This document shows positions 1 through 5,056 of a stretch of 7,564 nt of DNA, piece after piece. The position numbers and the translations under genes were made by a program. The stretch is from positions 1 through 7,564 of the forward strand of contig JBEPZU010000029.1 in assembly GCA_041640715.1 (NCBI GenBank), in the 5' to 3' direction. This stretch comes from DSFO01 sp041640715 (GTDB lineage Archaea > Thermoproteota > Thermoprotei > Gearchaeales > Gearchaeaceae). The notes beneath the pieces are model-generated. The model was given only the letters and a program-made list of their open reading frames with translations, ran no database searches and was not told the origin of the DNA. Positions within the stretch are counted from its first letter, which is position 1, and each line of letters begins with the position of its first letter.

Positions 1-443
1 ATGGCCATTGGGCTGCATTCAGACTTTCCTATCAAGGCTTAGCTTTTGCTTTTTTAATCGCCTTTTTAACCTTCGGCAACTTCATTTTTGCAGCTCCAGG
101 GGCTACGGTGATAATCCCCGCAGGAGCTGCTTTCGGCTATACCTTGACTAGAAGAGAGAACGGAATCATAGCAGCAGCAGGCCCTATAACCAATCTCATA
201 CTGGCTTCATTCTTTTATGTAGCTCTTTCCTTCTCAAGCTTAGTGCCTAGTGGGTTTGAAGCTTTTTATAAGTCCCTTTGTTGGTATGGCTCTTTCATAA
301 ACGTTTGGTTAGCGGCGTTTAACCTAATACCCTTTGGCGTATTGGACGGAAGGAAAATCATTGCTTGGAATCCATTGATTTGGGCATCGTTAAGCTTACC
401 ATCCTGGGCAATTTCTATCTTATTCATTATCGGACTGCTATGA
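1..443 (+). CDS. Site-2-protease-like (M50) membrane metallopeptidase, C-terminal part
   Basis: The frame is open from the left edge (first whole codon at 3) to the TGA at 441-443, giving 146 visible residues; the true start lies upstream. The protein is very hydrophobic, with four likely membrane segments at local residues about 12-33, 52-76, 96-114 and 126-146. Two family signatures are seen: a GPITN segment (60-64) after a membrane-embedded stretch, and NLIPFGVLDG (107-116). In M50 site-2 proteases the aspartate of the latter motif (D115) supplies the third zinc ligand. The HExxH zinc motif is not in view and should lie just upstream of the edge. Known members cut substrates within the membrane, often releasing regulators, but nothing here names the substrate. 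A GTG at 108 is in frame but is not a credible start, because the upstream residues match the family pattern. Confidence 0.82.
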   Translation, partial: GHWAAFRLSYQGLAFAFLIAFLTFGNFIFAAPGATVIIPAGAAFGYTLTRRENGIIAAAGPITNLILASFFYVALSFSSLVPSGFEAFYKSLCWYGSFINVWLAAFNLIPFGVLDGRKIIAWNPLIWASLSLPSWAISILFIIGLL

Positions 444-525
444 TAGTGTTATTTTAAACTGAAAAATTCTCAGATATATAAGAATTCCTTGAATATTTAA
501 AGCCGGTCACGATGAAGACAAGTTA

Positions 526-627
526 TTGTGGATTTTGCTGGATTTTCTCCATAACTTAGGTCGTCTTCAAAGCAGAGTAGCCTATATATCTGAAGTAAGA
601 AAGTTAGAAGCTTGGTTAAAGCCTTAA
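526..627 (+). CDS. Possible 33-aa small protein, TTG start, or decayed gene remnant
   Basis: From TTG at 526 to TAA at 625-627 the frame encodes 33 residues with a protein-like, amphipathic helical composition: MWILLDFLHNLGRL, then QSRVAYISEVRKLEAWLKP. The frame stays open upstream to 493, reading FKAGHDEDKL before the TTG. The only stop before it is a TGA at 490-492. A TATA-like TTTAAA at 496-501 sits about 27 nt upstream of the TTG, which fits a leaderless transcript. No ATG or GTG exists in the frame, so it could equally be the tail of a broken gene. No family is recognised. Confidence 0.33.
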   Translation: MWILLDFLHNLGRLQSRVAYISEVRKLEAWLKP

Positions 628-634
628 TATCTAA

Positions 635-661
635 GTATACACTAATGTATACACTAATGTA
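635..661. repeat. 12-bp tandem direct repeat, 2.25 copies
   Basis: The unit GTATACACTAAT occurs at 635-646 and again, perfectly, at 647-658, followed by GTA. Each unit begins with the palindrome GTATAC. It lies between two doubtful small ORFs. It could be a regulatory-protein site (helically phased at 12 bp) or simple replication slippage; the sequence does not decide. Confidence 0.8.
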
Positions 662-732
662 AAAGGAACGAATTAACTTTATTATAATAATTATTTCCGT
701 CTCTAAAGATTGCTCTTGTAGTATAAGTAATT

Positions 733-843
733 ATGGGAGGGTTGATAGCTGAGCTATATTCGAACTATATTTATTCTCAAATGTGGTTACACAAGTTGAA
801 AACGTGCATAAGTTCAATCGTAGAGATAAGCGAGAAGCATTAA
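733..843 (+). CDS. Possible 36-aa small ORF of unknown function
   Basis: ATG at 733 to TAA at 841-843 encodes 36 residues, beginning MGGLIAELYSNYIYSQMW and ending VEISEKH. The peptide contains an internal ATG at 781 and one cysteine, and has no recognisable motif. The promoter evidence is weak: the best TATA-like candidate is TCTAAAGA near 702-709, about 27 nt upstream. An ORF of this length in AT-rich sequence can occur by chance, so this is listed only as a candidate. Confidence 0.18.
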   Translation: MGGLIAELYSNYIYSQMWLHKLKTCISSIVEISEKH

Positions 844-851
844 TTAAAAAA

Positions 852-860
852 TTAAATATA
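852..860 (+). promoter_or_regulatory. TATA-like box for the zinc-finger gene
   Basis: TTAAATATA is preceded by an A-rich BRE-like stretch. Its centre lies about 30 nt before the ATG at 886, so transcription should start at or next to the start codon (leaderless). A second AT-rich run at 873-880 is too close to the ATG to serve as the TATA box. Confidence 0.5.
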
Positions 861-885
861 CCTTAATGATAATTTTATAATAGAT

Positions 886-990
886 ATGTCAGCGCAAAAA
901 TTTGTGTGTGAGGTCTGCAAGAAGGAATTCACAAACAAAAGAGGATTAGCTGCACATTTAAGGGTACATAAGAAGGCTAAAGCTAAATAA
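886..990 (+). CDS. Mini C2H2 zinc-finger protein, 34 aa
   Basis: The ORF encodes 34 residues and is almost entirely one classical zinc finger. Cys8 and Cys11 (FVCEVC), twelve residues, then His24 and His28 (AAHLRVH) give C-x2-C-x12-H-x3-H, with the hydrophobic core residues F15 and L21 in the expected places. The tail is basic (KKAKAK). Such single-finger proteins are known in crenarchaea and their viruses and are thought to bind nucleic acid or protein; here a DNA-binding regulator is an inference. The ATG is the first in the frame and lies 26-34 nt after a TATA-like box. A T-run follows at 1021. It is a stand-alone unit, convergent with the large minus-strand gene. Confidence 0.85.
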   Translation: MSAQKFVCEVCKKEFTNKRGLAAHLRVHKKAKAK

Positions 991-1020
991 AACGTTAGGG
1001 CGGCCATAACCAAAATTAAA

Positions 1021-1030
1021 TTTTTTTCTT
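1021..1030 (+). terminator. T-run after the zinc-finger gene
   Basis: Seven T residues followed by CTT lie 30 nt downstream of the zinc-finger stop. Archaeal RNA polymerase terminates at U-rich tracts without needing a hairpin, and none is evident here. Confidence 0.45.
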
Positions 1031-1113
1031 GAAAAAATTACAGCAGAAATCCTTGAAAAGCAGATCGCTATTTCTTAGACTTTGTAGATAAACTCGATTA
1101 AAGTATGAGAATT

Positions 1114-1119
1114 AAAAAA
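1114..1119 (-). terminator. T-run downstream of the dehydrogenase/hydratase gene
   Basis: Six A residues on the plus strand give a U6 tract in the minus-strand transcript, about 45 nt past the stop at 1164. It is a plausible but weak termination site. The gene itself ends in two consecutive in-frame stops, with TGA at 1166-1164 followed directly by a second TGA. Confidence 0.35.
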
Positions 1120-1163
1120 GTCAAACTAACTTTGGTTAAGATAACGCGATTCTTCGAGCTTCA

Positions 1164-3152
1164 TCATTTACCTTTGAACTTAGGCTTCCTCTTCTCTAAG
1201 AAGGAGCTAACGCCTTCGATGAAATCCTCTGTGCTGAATAGAAGCCCGAATAAGCTCGATTCATAGGCCAATCCTGCCCATATATTGGATTCTAATCCAA
1301 CATTTACCGCATGTTTAGCTGCGAGCAAAGCTAAAGGAGGCTTTTCCGCAATTTTCAAAGCAATTCTCCTAGCTTCTTCCTCTAGTTTTTCTGGAGCAAC
1401 CACCTTATTCACCAATCCTATTTCGAGCGCTTCTTTAGCGGAGATCATGTCTCCTGTGAATATTATCTCTTTAGCCCTTGAACTCCCAACAAGTCTAGAT
1501 AGTCTTTGAGTACCTCCTGCTCCAGGCATTAAGCCTAGATTTATCTCAGGCTGACCTAGTTGGGCAGTTTCTGAAGCTATCCTTATATCTCCGCTCATTG
1601 CCATCTCGAGACCACCGCCTAGTGCGAAGCCGTTTATAGCCACTATTACGGGTTTTGTATAATATTCTATTTTATTCAATACCTCTTGGAATTTCCTAGA
1701 ATATATTGCAGCCTTGAAAGGTGTTATTGTCGTGAAAGCGGTCACATCAGCTCCTGCACTGAAGGCCCTACCAGAGCCTGTTAATATTACAACTCTTGCC
1801 CTTTCGTCTTCCTCTAGCTCATCTAACGTATTGCTGAGTTCTTTTAGCATCTCTATGTTTATCGCGTTTAATCGCTCAGGTCTATTGAGTACTATCCAAA
1901 CTAAAGGAGGCTCTAGTTTGAGAATAAGCGTAGATAATTTTTTCTCTTCAACCAATCCATACTCATAGAATCCCCTACCGGATTTTCTACCCAGCTTTCC
2001 TTCTTTTACCATTTGTAGTAGCAAGGGATCTGGTGAGTATCCAAACCATCCAGATGAATCTCTAAGATACTCTAGTGCTTTAACTACATTATCTATGCCA
2101 TATTCGTCAGCATATTCTAGAACCCCCTTAGGGTAGCCTAATCCTAGTTTGCAAGCTTTATCTATATCATCTCTGCTCGCTACGCCCTCTCTTAGAAGCC
2201 ATGCAGCTTCATTTATAGCAGGAGCTATTATCAGCAAAGGATCTAGTTTCTCAGCTTTTTCCTTAGGTATCTCAGGTCTTGAATATTTGCCAGGTGCAGG
2301 ATAGCTATAAAATCCTTTACCTGTCTTCATGCCCAGTTCGTTTGCTCTGTACTTTTCTTCGAAAAGAACGCAAGGATGGGCTGAATATCCTCTTTCGCTC
2401 ATCGCTTTGGAAACGAGATAACCTACGTCTATTCCACTATAATCTGCTAATTCGAAGACGCCCATTGGAAATCCTAGCTTGTATCTAGCGGTAGCATCTA
2501 CTTCAAGTATATCTGCTTTCTTGCTTTCAACTATCCAACATGCTACGTTGAATATCCTGAACAATATCCTATTGACGATGAATCCAGGTACGTCTTTGTT
2601 GACCAAGACTGCTTGTTTACCGAATTTCTTGGCTAATTCGTAAGTGACATTTACAGTTTCTTCGCTAGTCTTATCACCTTTGATGACCTCTACTAAAGGC
2701 ATCAAGACCGGTGGATTGAAGAAATGCATGCCTATTACTTTCTCCGCTCTCTTCGTAGCTTCAGCTATCTCAGATATCGGAAGGCTGCTAGTATTGGTAG
2801 CTAATATAGCATGTTTTGGCGATTTTTCATCGAGCTTTGAGAAAATTTCCTTCTTGAGCTCTATCTTCTCTGGAACAGCTTCTATGATGAAATCAGCATC
2901 CACTAAAGCTTCATCAAAAGATAAAGTCGGGTGTACTCTAGAGATAATAGTTTCAACGCTTTCTTTGATCTGGCCTTTTTCATACAACTTACCAACGCTC
3001 CATTTTATCTTCTCCATCGCGTTCTTCAAAAACTCTTCAGCTACGTCTACGATCCAAACATCATATCCAGAAAGCGCGGCTACTTCAGCTATACCATGAC
3101 CCATCGTGCCTGCGCCTATAACAGCGATTTTCTTTATTCTTTCTACGCTCAT
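1164..3152 (-). CDS. Bifunctional 3-hydroxyacyl-CoA dehydrogenase / enoyl-CoA hydratase
   Basis: The 662-residue protein should hydrate enoyl-CoA (for example crotonyl-CoA) to the (S)-3-hydroxyacyl-CoA and oxidise it with NAD+ in one polypeptide. Domains in order: a Rossmann domain (about 7-185) with GAGTMG at 13-18; two 3HCDH C-terminal domains (about 188-285, ending GKGFYSY, and 305-398, ending GRGFYEY); and a crotonase domain (about 405-660). Dehydrogenase catalytic residues are S122, H143, E155 and N194. The crotonase has the oxyanion loop FSAGAD (464-469), GGGLE with E516, and QPE with E536; the 20-residue spacing of the two glutamates matches active hydratases. The order is the reverse of bacterial FadB. 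Such fusions serve the 4-hydroxybutyrate carbon-fixation cycles of crenarchaea (e.g. Metallosphaera) or beta-oxidation; the context does not decide which. It has its own promoter. Confidence 0.95.
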   Translation of the reverse strand: MSVERIKKIAVIGAGTMGHGIAEVAALSGYDVWIVDVAEEFLKNAMEKIKWSVGKLYEKGQIKESVETIISRVHPTLSFDEALVDADFIIEAVPEKIELKKEIFSKLDEKSPKHAILATNTSSLPISEIAEATKRAEKVIGMHFFNPPVLMPLVEVIKGDKTSEETVNVTYELAKKFGKQAVLVNKDVPGFIVNRILFRIFNVACWIVESKKADILEVDATARYKLGFPMGVFELADYSGIDVGYLVSKAMSERGYSAHPCVLFEEKYRANELGMKTGKGFYSYPAPGKYSRPEIPKEKAEKLDPLLIIAPAINEAAWLLREGVASRDDIDKACKLGLGYPKGVLEYADEYGIDNVVKALEYLRDSSGWFGYSPDPLLLQMVKEGKLGRKSGRGFYEYGLVEEKKLSTLILKLEPPLVWIVLNRPERLNAINIEMLKELSNTLDELEEDERARVVILTGSGRAFSAGADVTAFTTITPFKAAIYSRKFQEVLNKIEYYTKPVIVAINGFALGGGLEMAMSGDIRIASETAQLGQPEINLGLMPGAGGTQRLSRLVGSSRAKEIIFTGDMISAKEALEIGLVNKVVAPEKLEEEARRIALKIAEKPPLALLAAKHAVNVGLESNIWAGLAYESSLFGLLFSTEDFIEGVSSFLEKRKPKFKGK

Positions 3153-3175
3153 GCCATGTATTAATCGCTATATTT

Positions 3176-3188
3176 CTTAAAATCTTTA
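3176..3188 (-). promoter_or_regulatory. TATA box and BRE-like element of the dehydrogenase/hydratase gene
   Basis: Read on the minus strand, AAAGA followed by TTTTAAG lies with its TATA centre about 27 nt upstream of the ATG at 3152. This fits a leaderless transcript. It suggests transcription independent of the nucleotidyltransferase gene, whose stop is 83 nt upstream. Confidence 0.55.
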
Positions 3189-3235
3189 GCAATTTGCTTA
3201 AGGCTTAGCTTTGGATAAACCTTTAAGAAGATCTC

Positions 3236-3721
3236 TCAAAGTAATCTGAGCAGGACTTGGGCAGGTACAGGTATACAAGGTCTGGGCAAGAAAGCAATCC
3301 CATCCCTATGGTTATAAGCAAACTCTACGCAATTCCACCAATCTCGGTATTTAAAAGGCCACCATTCTTTCGTTGTCCTCTTTGTTACTGCTCTAATGCT
3401 TTCTGTGAATTGTCTGATCAACCCTTCTTCAGCTATCTCTCTAAGCTTGTATTTATAAGGAGAATCAACGTAAATCGGCGTCCAGTGATAAAACGGGACG
3501 TCTTCCAATCCAAGGTCTTCTTCATAGTTTAAATCTCTAATCAATAAGATCCCGTAGACCTTTATGTCTAAAGATATGTTATTCCCGTATACTATTATAT
3601 CTAAATCAGATTTCCCTCTTTTCCATCTATGGGTTTCTTTCGTGGAACCTAAATACTCAACCCTCAGTCCTAGTTTTGAAATTTCTCTTTCGTATTTCTT
3701 TTTGAAACTCTCTATTGACAT
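3236..3721 (-). CDS. Nucleotidyltransferase-fold (DNA polymerase beta superfamily) protein
   Basis: With the start at 3721 the protein has 161 residues. A short helix leads to the hallmark GS (G25-S26), then SDLD with carboxylates D39 and D41, and a third candidate carboxylate D52 in the following strand (LDIKV). This is the metal-binding pattern of the nucleotidyltransferase superfamily. The gap of 12 residues between GS and the first Asp is longer than in typical MNT-type proteins. The C-terminal half (80-161) is rich in Trp and aromatics (HW, EWW, DWW) and is not recognised. An ATG at 3790 would add 23 residues, but these are encoded by the A/T-rich divergent promoter and overlap the opposite start, so M24 of that frame is preferred. 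The substrate is unknown; no HEPN or antitoxin-like partner is beside it. Confidence 0.72.
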   Translation of the reverse strand: MSIESFKKKYEREISKLGLRVEYLGSTKETHRWKRGKSDLDIIVYGNNISLDIKVYGILLIRDLNYEEDLGLEDVPFYHWTPIYVDSPYKYKLREIAEEGLIRQFTESIRAVTKRTTKEWWPFKYRDWWNCVEFAYNHRDGIAFLPRPCIPVPAQVLLRLL

Positions 3722-3750
3722 TAGCGATTCAAATCCTAAAAAAAAGAGAA

Positions 3751-3767
3751 ATAATAAAAACTTAAAG
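3751..3767. promoter_or_regulatory. Divergent TATA-like elements shared by two genes
   Basis: The 67-nt gap between the nucleotidyltransferase start (3721) and the 94-aa gene start (3789) carries TATA-like sequence for both directions. On the plus strand CTTAAAG (3761-3767) after an A-run lies about 25 nt before the ATG at 3789. On the minus strand TTTTTATTAT (3760-3751) lies about 34 nt before 3721. The compact spacing suggests the two units are regulated together or exclude one another. Confidence 0.45.
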
Positions 3768-3788
3768 AACAAAAACCTAATTTCTAAC

Positions 3789-4073
3789 ATGATTAATCAA
3801 GATCATCTATCTAAATCCCCAGCGATAATAGCTATCGCTAAGGCTTCAGAGAGTAAGGAGAAATTGCCTGTTTACGATTTAGGCAGCGGTAATGCTATGG
3901 ATTTGAAGTTATTCAATTCAATCGAACTCGAAGTTCCTGGAAATCTTCCAGACGAATTGAGGATTATAGCAGAGGGCATCAAGAAGGGATATGAAGACGT
4001 TTCAGTCTATGCTGAGAAATTGTTGAATGAACATGTAAAATCCCAGGAGAAGGCTTTTACGGAGCAGCTGTAA
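3789..4073 (+). CDS. 94-aa protein of unknown function, first gene of the sirtuin cluster
   Basis: The frame is open further upstream to 3564, but that part only mirrors the opposite nucleotidyltransferase gene; ATG 3789 follows a TATA-like box by 25 nt and is the convincing start. The product is soluble and acidic overall. It has an Ala/Ile-rich N-terminal helix (about 8-20), a segment LPVYDLGSG (26-34), a probable strand LFNSIELEVPG (41-51), and a long C-terminal helix (about 54-92) rich in Lys and Glu. The DLGSG string recalls a methyltransferase motif I, but the rest of that fold is absent, so I do not assign it. It ends in TAA directly followed, in the same frame, by the ATG of a 28-codon ORF, so the protein may once have been, or may still be, longer. 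Confidence 0.7.
   Translation: MINQDHLSKSPAIIAIAKASESKEKLPVYDLGSGNAMDLKLFNSIELEVPGNLPDELRIIAEGIKKGYEDVSVYAEKLLNEHVKSQEKAFTEQL
4061..4064 (+). promoter_or_regulatory. Shine-Dalgarno-like GGAG before the 28-codon ORF
   Basis: GGAG ends 9 nt before the ATG at 4074, inside the last codons of the 94-aa gene. The spacing is right for an internal operon start and is the main evidence that the 28-codon ORF could be translated separately. Confidence 0.4.
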
Positions 4074-4160
4074 ATGCAGTTAGGTCATCATTGGTCGCGA
4101 TACCCTGGAGATGAGCTCTGGCTTGAAGCGGTCAAGATCTTAGGTAAATCTCTGAAATGA
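4074..4160 (+). CDS. 28-aa ORF linking the unknown gene to the sirtuin
   Basis: ATG follows the preceding TAA with no gap and in the same frame, and the TGA at 4158-4160 overlaps the sirtuin ATG (ATGA). The peptide, MQLGHHWSRYPGDELW then LEAVKILGKSLK, is aromatic and His-rich at the start and helical at the end, which looks like real protein sequence. Three readings are possible: a separate small protein translationally coupled to the sirtuin; the C-terminal end of a 123-codon gene split by a nonsense change at 4071; or a leader that only couples translation. The sequence does not decide between them. Confidence 0.45.
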   Translation: MQLGHHWSRYPGDELWLEAVKILGKSLK

Positions 4161-4945
4161 TATTCGAAAAGAACAAATGCGGGCATGGATTAATTGAGGA
4201 AGTTGCATCTCTTCTCATCGATTCCAAGCATGCGATAGCTTTGACTGGCGCTGGTATATCATCGAGCTCTGGACTTCCCATTTTTAGAGGTCCGAACGGA
4301 TTATGGAACAGAATAGATCCTGGGAAATTCAGCATAGAATATTTCATCAAGAATCCTTATGACTGGTGGAATATAGCTAAGGATTTGGCTGAGCCCTTCT
4401 TAAAAGCAAAACCTACCAAAGCTCATAAAGCGCTCGCTGGGCTCGAAGAATTGGGGTTGATCAAAGGGATAATAACACAAAACATAGATGGTTTGCATCA
4501 AAAGGCAGGAAGCAAGAAAGTAATAGAGCTTCATGGCAATGTGAATAAGCTCAAGTGTTTACTTTGCAAGAGCGAGTATGATGCTAAACATTTCTTAAAC
4601 ATAATCAAGAGAAAAGAAATACCGTTATGCAGCAACTGTGGCTTTGTCCTTAAACCTAACGTTGTTTTATTCAATGAAGCAATTCCTCATGATGAATACT
4701 TACAAGCTCTTAATCTTTTCCTCAAATCTGATCTGGTATTGATAATAGGTACTTCTTTAGCCATAGAACCTGTAGCTAACCTTGTTGTTAACGCCTTCGA
4801 AAGAGGAGCTAAGCTAGTATCGATAAACTATTCAGAAACATATCTAGATAGTTTAATGCATTATTCTTTGAGATGTTCTTCAAATGAAGCTCTTCCTAGC
4901 ATCTTGGGTTTGGTTAAACACCGCAAGCTGAATAAAGTTCAATGA
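4157..4945 (+). CDS. cobB: Sir2-family NAD-dependent protein deacylase (sirtuin)
   Basis: The 262-residue protein has the normal length and full core of a sirtuin, which removes acyl groups from lysines using NAD+, giving nicotinamide and O-acyl-ADP-ribose. Seen in order: GAGISSSSG (31-39) in the NAD-binding loop, FRGPNGLW (43-50), TQNIDGLH (107-114), catalytic His126 in ELHGNV, a zinc site of Cys134/Cys137 and Cys158/Cys161, PNVVLFNE (167-174), GTSL (198-201) and a late IN motif (223-224). Two positions differ from the usual consensus: GIPDFRG reads GLPIFRG, and FGE reads FNE. In crenarchaea sirtuins act on the chromatin protein Alba and on metabolic enzymes; the target here is an inference. 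Translation is probably coupled to the preceding small ORF through the ATGA overlap. Confidence 0.94.
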   Translation: MIFEKNKCGHGLIEEVASLLIDSKHAIALTGAGISSSSGLPIFRGPNGLWNRIDPGKFSIEYFIKNPYDWWNIAKDLAEPFLKAKPTKAHKALAGLEELGLIKGIITQNIDGLHQKAGSKKVIELHGNVNKLKCLLCKSEYDAKHFLNIIKRKEIPLCSNCGFVLKPNVVLFNEAIPHDEYLQALNLFLKSDLVLIIGTSLAIEPVANLVVNAFERGAKLVSINYSETYLDSLMHYSLRCSSNEALPSILGLVKHRKLNKVQ

Positions 4946-5024
4946 ATCTTCAGCTCTGTTATTAAAGAATAGCTAGGGGTTATTATTAAAAGTGCCAATG
5001 GCGTTTAATCGTTAAATTGATTAT

Positions 5025-5031
5025 AAAAAAA
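5025..5031 (-). terminator. T-run downstream of the surface-protein gene
   Basis: Seven A residues on the plus strand give a U7 tract 17 nt after the minus-strand stop at 5048. The 102-nt gap between the convergent sirtuin and surface-protein genes otherwise shows nothing. Confidence 0.5.
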
Positions 5032-5045
5032 TTTGAAAGTTAAAA

Positions 5046-5056
5046 TTTTATTTTTT
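5046..5056 (+). terminator. T-rich tract that may end the sirtuin transcript
   Basis: TTTTATTTTTT lies about 100 nt downstream of the sirtuin stop. It overlaps the last Lys codons and stop of the convergent gene, so part of the signal may simply be the Lys-Lys codons read from the other strand. Confidence 0.3.

Larger units (their letters stand above)
444..885. other. Gene-poor AT-rich interval with only doubtful small ORFs
   Basis: This 442-nt stretch between the protease end and the zinc-finger start has no ORF longer than about 45 codons. It holds two small open frames (526-627 and 733-843), a 12-bp tandem repeat (635-661) and, at its right end, the zinc-finger promoter. I see no tRNA, no C/D-box RNA pattern and no insertion-sequence ends. 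The T-rich stretch just after 444 (TTATTTT) could end the protease transcript. Confidence 0.6.

Noticed and set aside
1285..3164. Several plus-strand ORFs of 69-151 codons opposite the dehydrogenase/hydratase
   Set aside because: They are antisense shadows of a strong, fully conserved minus-strand gene, with Ser-rich composition and no motifs.
3722..3790. 23-residue N-terminal extension of the nucleotidyltransferase from an ATG at 3790
   Set aside because: It is a Phe/Leu-rich translation of A/T-rich promoter sequence and overlaps the opposite gene's ATG; the internal ATG at 3721 fits the family start better.
3891..3920. DLGSGNAM string in the 94-aa protein as a methyltransferase motif I
   Set aside because: The protein is too short and lacks the rest of a SAM-binding Rossmann fold, so the match is a short coincidence.
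4082..4092. ATGATGA on the minus strand resembling a C box of an archaeal C/D RNA
   Set aside because: No D or D' box (CTGA) follows at a suitable distance; a similar ATGATGA at 1164-1170 fails in the same way.
4132..4350. 72-codon minus-strand ORF over the sirtuin start
   Set aside because: It lies antisense to the conserved NAD-binding region and shows no start signals or recognisable features.
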